NCBI GenBank assembly: GCA_045599185.1
Contig: JAZRVO010000002.1
Span: 62,001 to 126,000, forward strand
Length of the DNA stretch: 64,000 bases
From: UBA1240 sp045599185
GTDB taxonomy: Bacteria; Spirochaetota; Spirochaetia; Treponematales; Treponemataceae
Direction: 5' to 3'
Made by a program: the position numbers and the translations under genes. The notes beneath the pieces were generated by a model. The model saw only the letters and a list, made by a program, of their open reading frames with translations, did not search any database and was not told the DNA's origin. Within the stretch, counting starts at the first letter, position 1; each line of letters opens with the position of its first letter. Below, piece by piece: positions 61,087 to 64,000 of this stretch.

Positions 61087-61263
61087 TTTAATAAAATTAA
61101 AGCAGAATATAGTTTAGTAATGCGGTGTGCAGATACCTTAGGTCTTCTCATAACCCGGAGGTCGCAGGACTCGAAGCGAAGTAAACGCCGACCGAATAGG
61201 GAGGAAGAGCGAGCATGGATGCGAGCGGCAGTGAACGTAGCCGCCGTTAAATAGAGATTAAAG
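61087..61263 (+). other. Non-coding stretch with a tRNA-Met-like fragment
   Basis: CTCATAACCCGGAGGTCGCAGG (61148-61169) looks like the anticodon-to-T-stem part of a tRNA with CAT anticodon, but neither the anticodon 5' stem nor the T-stem 3' side fits. A GC-rich purine-rich stretch with a repeated GCGAGC (61210-61227) and CGGC/GCCG follows. The flanks are AT-rich. It ends in a good terminator, so it may be a transcribed small RNA, a tRNA remnant or an attachment-site scar. I cannot name it. Confidence 0.4.
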
Positions 61264-61292
61264 CTCACACTACTAAGTGTGAGTTTTTTTTT
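61264..61292 (+). terminator. Rho-independent terminator
   Basis: CTCACACT pairs with AGTGTGAG around a 4-base loop, followed by nine T. No protein gene lies upstream on this strand within 470 bases, so it implies a non-coding transcript. The rest up to 61549 shows nothing. Confidence 0.8.
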
Positions 61293-61549
61293 ACTCAAGA
61301 GAACTTTCGGTGGCAGACTTTCTGGAGTTAACTGAACTCTGGTGGACAAAAAAGACCGAAAATAGTGGTATTCTGCCTCGGATATTTTAAATATAACACT
61401 ATTTTTCCCAAAAGACAAATTAAATGAATTCACCTGAATTTACTGAAATTCAGGATTTACTTAAACTTTTTACTTTAAGTTCGTGGGCGGTAGGTTTTTA
61501 GCCTAAGGTATTCGATTATTATCTAAAAACTACCATATTCATTTTCTGG

Positions 61550-62392
61550 TTAGTTCAATTCTACAATTTCAATCTTAAACTTATTTCTATCTGGTACAGT
61601 CTTATAAAACTTAATCCCATCATAATTAAAATAATTTTCTTTCACTAAATTAATAATTTCATTTATCTTATCAGTATCAACATTAAATCCAAAAATAATT
61701 TCAGCTAAGATTTCATCTGGATAATATATTTTCAAATGTTCATATCTATGCCAAGGAGAAATTATCATTGAACGATATTCTTTTTCAAAAGCCCAAATTG
61801 GTTTCTTTATGTAATTGTTTTCCAGCATTTCGTACGGATCTGTACAAAGCGGAGTAAAAGGTATTAGTTTTGAAATATCATATTCAACGGGTCTTAATTT
61901 GATCCGTAAATCAGGATTTTCATAAAATCGCTCTGGGTCTTGTTCCAACAAGAATTTACGCTGATTATTAATTTCTCGTTTTACCCCTAGACTGATGGAA
62001 TAATTACCATTTAGTTCATCAATTGCTTTATAACCTATGGCAATTCCTTTGTAATTATCCGCATACAAAGCCCACATAGCATCATTGTCATTTATTGGAG
62101 TAAGACTTAGAACATGGAACATCTGACTTACTTCAACATACTTCTTTTTGTATTCTTCATCAAATTCTGATGCCGTCTGTTTTTTCTTAAAACTTTCAAC
62201 AGTATACATTGATGCGATTTCTGGATCACGTTTGAAATATTCACGGATTTCTGCATCTGTTTTTAGGTCTTCTACAGGGGTGTACATATCAAAGGGATCA
62301 TCCAATTGCTCCTGACGACTATAGTAGAAGTATTTGTTTTTGAGAGAATCGAGAGTGTTGGCAGTGATGGATTTGTATTTGTAGAAGATCAT
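61550..62392 (-). CDS. DUF2971 family protein
   Basis: A 280-residue soluble protein. It opens with FYKYKSITANTLDSLKNKYFYYSRQEQLDDPFDMY and has the central LSLTPINDNDAMWALYADNYKGIAIGY (S-x-n-n-MW-Y-x-GIAIGY), both typical of DUF2971. Function is unknown; members often occur in accessory or defence regions. Base composition is clearly more AT-rich than the chromosome to the left. It starts seven bases after the stop of the PD-(D/E)XK gene and is probably its operon partner. Confidence 0.85.
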   Translation of the reverse strand: MIFYKYKSITANTLDSLKNKYFYYSRQEQLDDPFDMYTPVEDLKTDAEIREYFKRDPEIASMYTVESFKKKQTASEFDEEYKKKYVEVSQMFHVLSLTPINDNDAMWALYADNYKGIAIGYKAIDELNGNYSISLGVKREINNQRKFLLEQDPERFYENPDLRIKLRPVEYDISKLIPFTPLCTDPYEMLENNYIKKPIWAFEKEYRSMIISPWHRYEHLKIYYPDEILAEIIFGFNVDTDKINEIINLVKENYFNYDGIKFYKTVPDRNKFKIEIVELN

Positions 62393-62399
62393 ATACTTA

Positions 62400-63998
62400 T
62401 TATTCCACTAAAAATATATTAGTTACCTCATAAGGATTTAATGAAAAAACAATTAATATCCACCGGTGAACTGAACAACTTGATTTCTTTTCTTGAATAT
62501 ACTTAAAAAAATAATTTGTATCTGGAATTAAGTATTTATTACTAAAACAAATAAACGATATACCCATAATTTTTGATTCTAATACAAATGAAAAAACAGA
62601 ACTTTGAAATCGAATTTGTGCTTGTTGTTTCAATTTCTCAATTTGAGAAAGAATATTTTTTTGTATTTTCAAATCTGTAGAAATCAATTCTTTTTCAATC
62701 GTTAAAGAAATTTTAGAATTACATTTTTCTAGTTGTTGAAATAATGAATATAAACCAATTTCAATTGGATATTTAGGTTTTTCCTTTATTTCCCCAAAGT
62801 AATATTTATCTATTTCGTCTGAAAAATTCCCAATTGATAATTCAGAGAACTCGTCTCTCAATATTTCTTCTTGTTTGTCAAAAAATAAGCCTGTATTAAT
62901 ATAATAGGAAAGATAATCCAATTCTATTGAAGCAGAAGTCTTCTTTTGTTTTATACTTCCCCGTCTTTGATCTAAATAATTCAGAAATAAAGATCCACGC
63001 TCAAGTATGTCTTGAAATATAAGTAAATCATAAATTGAAAATGTAATTATTGGATTTGTTTCAAATACATCTAGTGTTTTATGTATGTCAGAAGTTATTG
63101 AATCCAAGTTATCTAATTCAATCGTTACTAAATAAATGTCAAAATATGATTTTTTTGAAAAAGAATAGTCTTCTTCTTTCTTTTTGAAAACAACATTATC
63201 TTTTGAAAGTATGTAATTATATGTTGTTTTACATTGTTCATGAGCCTTTTTAATTGTATTTTCAATAGAACGCTTATAACTTCCAAAGTTTCCTTTTTTT
63301 GCGTTCTCTTGAAAACTTCTTCCCTTTGACTCAACAATAATTAAATAGTTACCAGTGTCTATTAAAAGGTCCGCCTCATGCAGTTTTTTATCTTCTGTTA
63401 TGTATTCCAATCCTGTATAAAAAGAGGCATTGGGAAAAAAACGAATAAAAATAGTTTGAACTAATTTTTCAAACTTATTTCCTTTATCTGTCCCGTATTC
63501 AGTCAAAAGCTTTTCATCTTTTTTGATAACTTCTTCTAAAAGAAAAAAGACATCTTTTATCAGAATTAATGAATCGCAACATATGATTTGGTTATCTACA
63601 TGTATAATTGGTCTATGTTTTAAAGGATTATTTACTGAAAGAAGATAATTAGAATTGTTTGATTCTTTGCAGGTAAAATAATTAATAAAGGAATTTAATC
63701 GTTCTGCTGTAATGGAATTATCAAGTTTCTTGAACTCACAAAGTAATTCTTCAACAGAAAAAGAAAATAAATTATCGGTATTTTTTTCATATCTATCATA
63801 TAAAATACTTTTGTATACAAAATTAAATGTAAAAATATCTTGAAGATAAAAACCTGTTTCATTATGAAAATACTGAAGCCATTTTTCATCTATAACATTT
63901 TGACAAATATCTACCATGACCTGTATATAAAAAGAACGTTCTGTGTATTTGAATAAAGTCTTATAATCAATTGAAGAAATATCTGTTCTATTTTCCAT
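62400..63998 (-). CDS. Predicted PD-(D/E)XK nuclease-domain protein
   Basis: A 532-residue protein that I do not recognise as a named family. Residues about 170-260 look like a restriction-type nuclease core: Glu177 in GNKFEKLV, Asp210 in EADLLID, and Glu223-Ser-Lys225 in IIVESKGRS. The rest is helical, with no helicase or DNA-binding motif that I can name. It is AT-rich and Lys/Asn/Ile-rich, unlike the chromosome to the left. The ATG at 63998 is two bases from the window edge, so an upstream start cannot be excluded. It precedes the DUF2971 gene. Confidence 0.75.
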   Translation of the reverse strand: MENRTDISSIDYKTLFKYTERSFYIQVMVDICQNVIDEKWLQYFHNETGFYLQDIFTFNFVYKSILYDRYEKNTDNLFSFSVEELLCEFKKLDNSITAERLNSFINYFTCKESNNSNYLLSVNNPLKHRPIIHVDNQIICCDSLILIKDVFFLLEEVIKKDEKLLTEYGTDKGNKFEKLVQTIFIRFFPNASFYTGLEYITEDKKLHEADLLIDTGNYLIIVESKGRSFQENAKKGNFGSYKRSIENTIKKAHEQCKTTYNYILSKDNVVFKKKEEDYSFSKKSYFDIYLVTIELDNLDSITSDIHKTLDVFETNPIITFSIYDLLIFQDILERGSLFLNYLDQRRGSIKQKKTSASIELDYLSYYINTGLFFDKQEEILRDEFSELSIGNFSDEIDKYYFGEIKEKPKYPIEIGLYSLFQQLEKCNSKISLTIEKELISTDLKIQKNILSQIEKLKQQAQIRFQSSVFSFVLESKIMGISFICFSNKYLIPDTNYFFKYIQEKKSSCSVHRWILIVFSLNPYEVTNIFLVE

Positions 63999-64000
63999 CA

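Noticed and set aside
60870..61091. A 73-codon ORF on the plus strand across the CAT-anticodon tRNA
   Set aside because: Its middle (GILAQRLEQRTHNPLVPGSNPG) is the translation of the tRNA itself, a well-known annotation artefact.
61148..61185. A complete second tRNA-Met
   Set aside because: The anticodon 5' stem does not pair and the T stem is broken after the T loop, so at most a fragment is present.
61017..61433. A 138-codon ORF on the minus strand
   Set aside because: It runs through two terminators and the tRNA-like stretch, has no ribosome site or promoter, and looks like chance.

Overview
The window is a bacterial chromosome segment that looks most like a host-associated (gut or rumen type) Treponema or a close spirochaete. 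That assignment is inference. It rests on the style of the proteins, the carbohydrate-centred gene content (LacZ, a GH10 xylanase, two sugar ABC importers, MalQ), the ParA/ParB, Ppx/Ppk1 and PyrB/PyrI/PyrC sets, and a small SRP RNA. There is no rRNA gene and no marker that fixes the species.

Layout. 0.1-5.6 kb: a membrane-anchored unknown, a PLD/YkvA pair and a two-component system. 6-13 kb: a sugar ABC importer (two permeases and a lipoprotein binding protein) divergent from lacZ. 13.1-15.1 kb: a small membrane protein and hisD. 15.2-29.5 kb: one large minus-strand type III-A CRISPR-Cas island. 30-35.5 kb: a trehalase-like hydrolase, Ppx and Ppk1. 35.8-41.7 kb: purD, a cytoplasmic GH10 enzyme and pyrB-pyrI-pyrC. 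41.9-42.4 kb: SRP RNA and three tRNAs. 42.5-47.1 kb: folA-thyA and two proteins of unknown function. 47.4-54.6 kb: a beta-CASP nuclease, an AEC transporter, parAB, a methyltransferase, a HAD phosphatase and a macro-domain protein. 55-60.8 kb: malE-malF-malG-lacI-malQ. 60.9-64 kb: a CAT-anticodon tRNA, a tRNA-fragment-like non-coding stretch and a DUF2971 plus PD-(D/E)XK pair that looks like an accessory or defence module.

The most interesting locus is the CRISPR island. Its order in the direction of transcription is cas6, cas10, csm2, csm3, csm4, csm5, an AlbA_2/winged-helix gene, a CARF-adenosine deaminase (Cad1/CAAD type), a Nudix hydrolase, a CARF-HEPN RNase (Csx1 type), a seven-repeat array, cas1 and two tandem cas2 genes. 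Cas10 keeps both its HD and GGDD motifs, so it should make cyclic oligoadenylate on target binding. That messenger could switch on two outputs: RNA cleavage by the HEPN protein, and depletion of ATP by deamination to ITP followed by Nudix hydrolysis to IMP. The AlbA_2 protein overlaps the deaminase start and has no assigned role. A promoter in the leader and the repeat 3' end (ATTAAAAC) indicate that the array is transcribed leftwards straight into cas1.

A second genome-scale pattern is promoter design. Many genes that lack a Shine-Dalgarno have a -35/-10 pair with 17-bp spacing placed so that transcription would begin at or next to the start codon, i.e. leaderless mRNAs. This pattern also decided the start of the DUF2804-like gene and supports a small ORF next to cas6.
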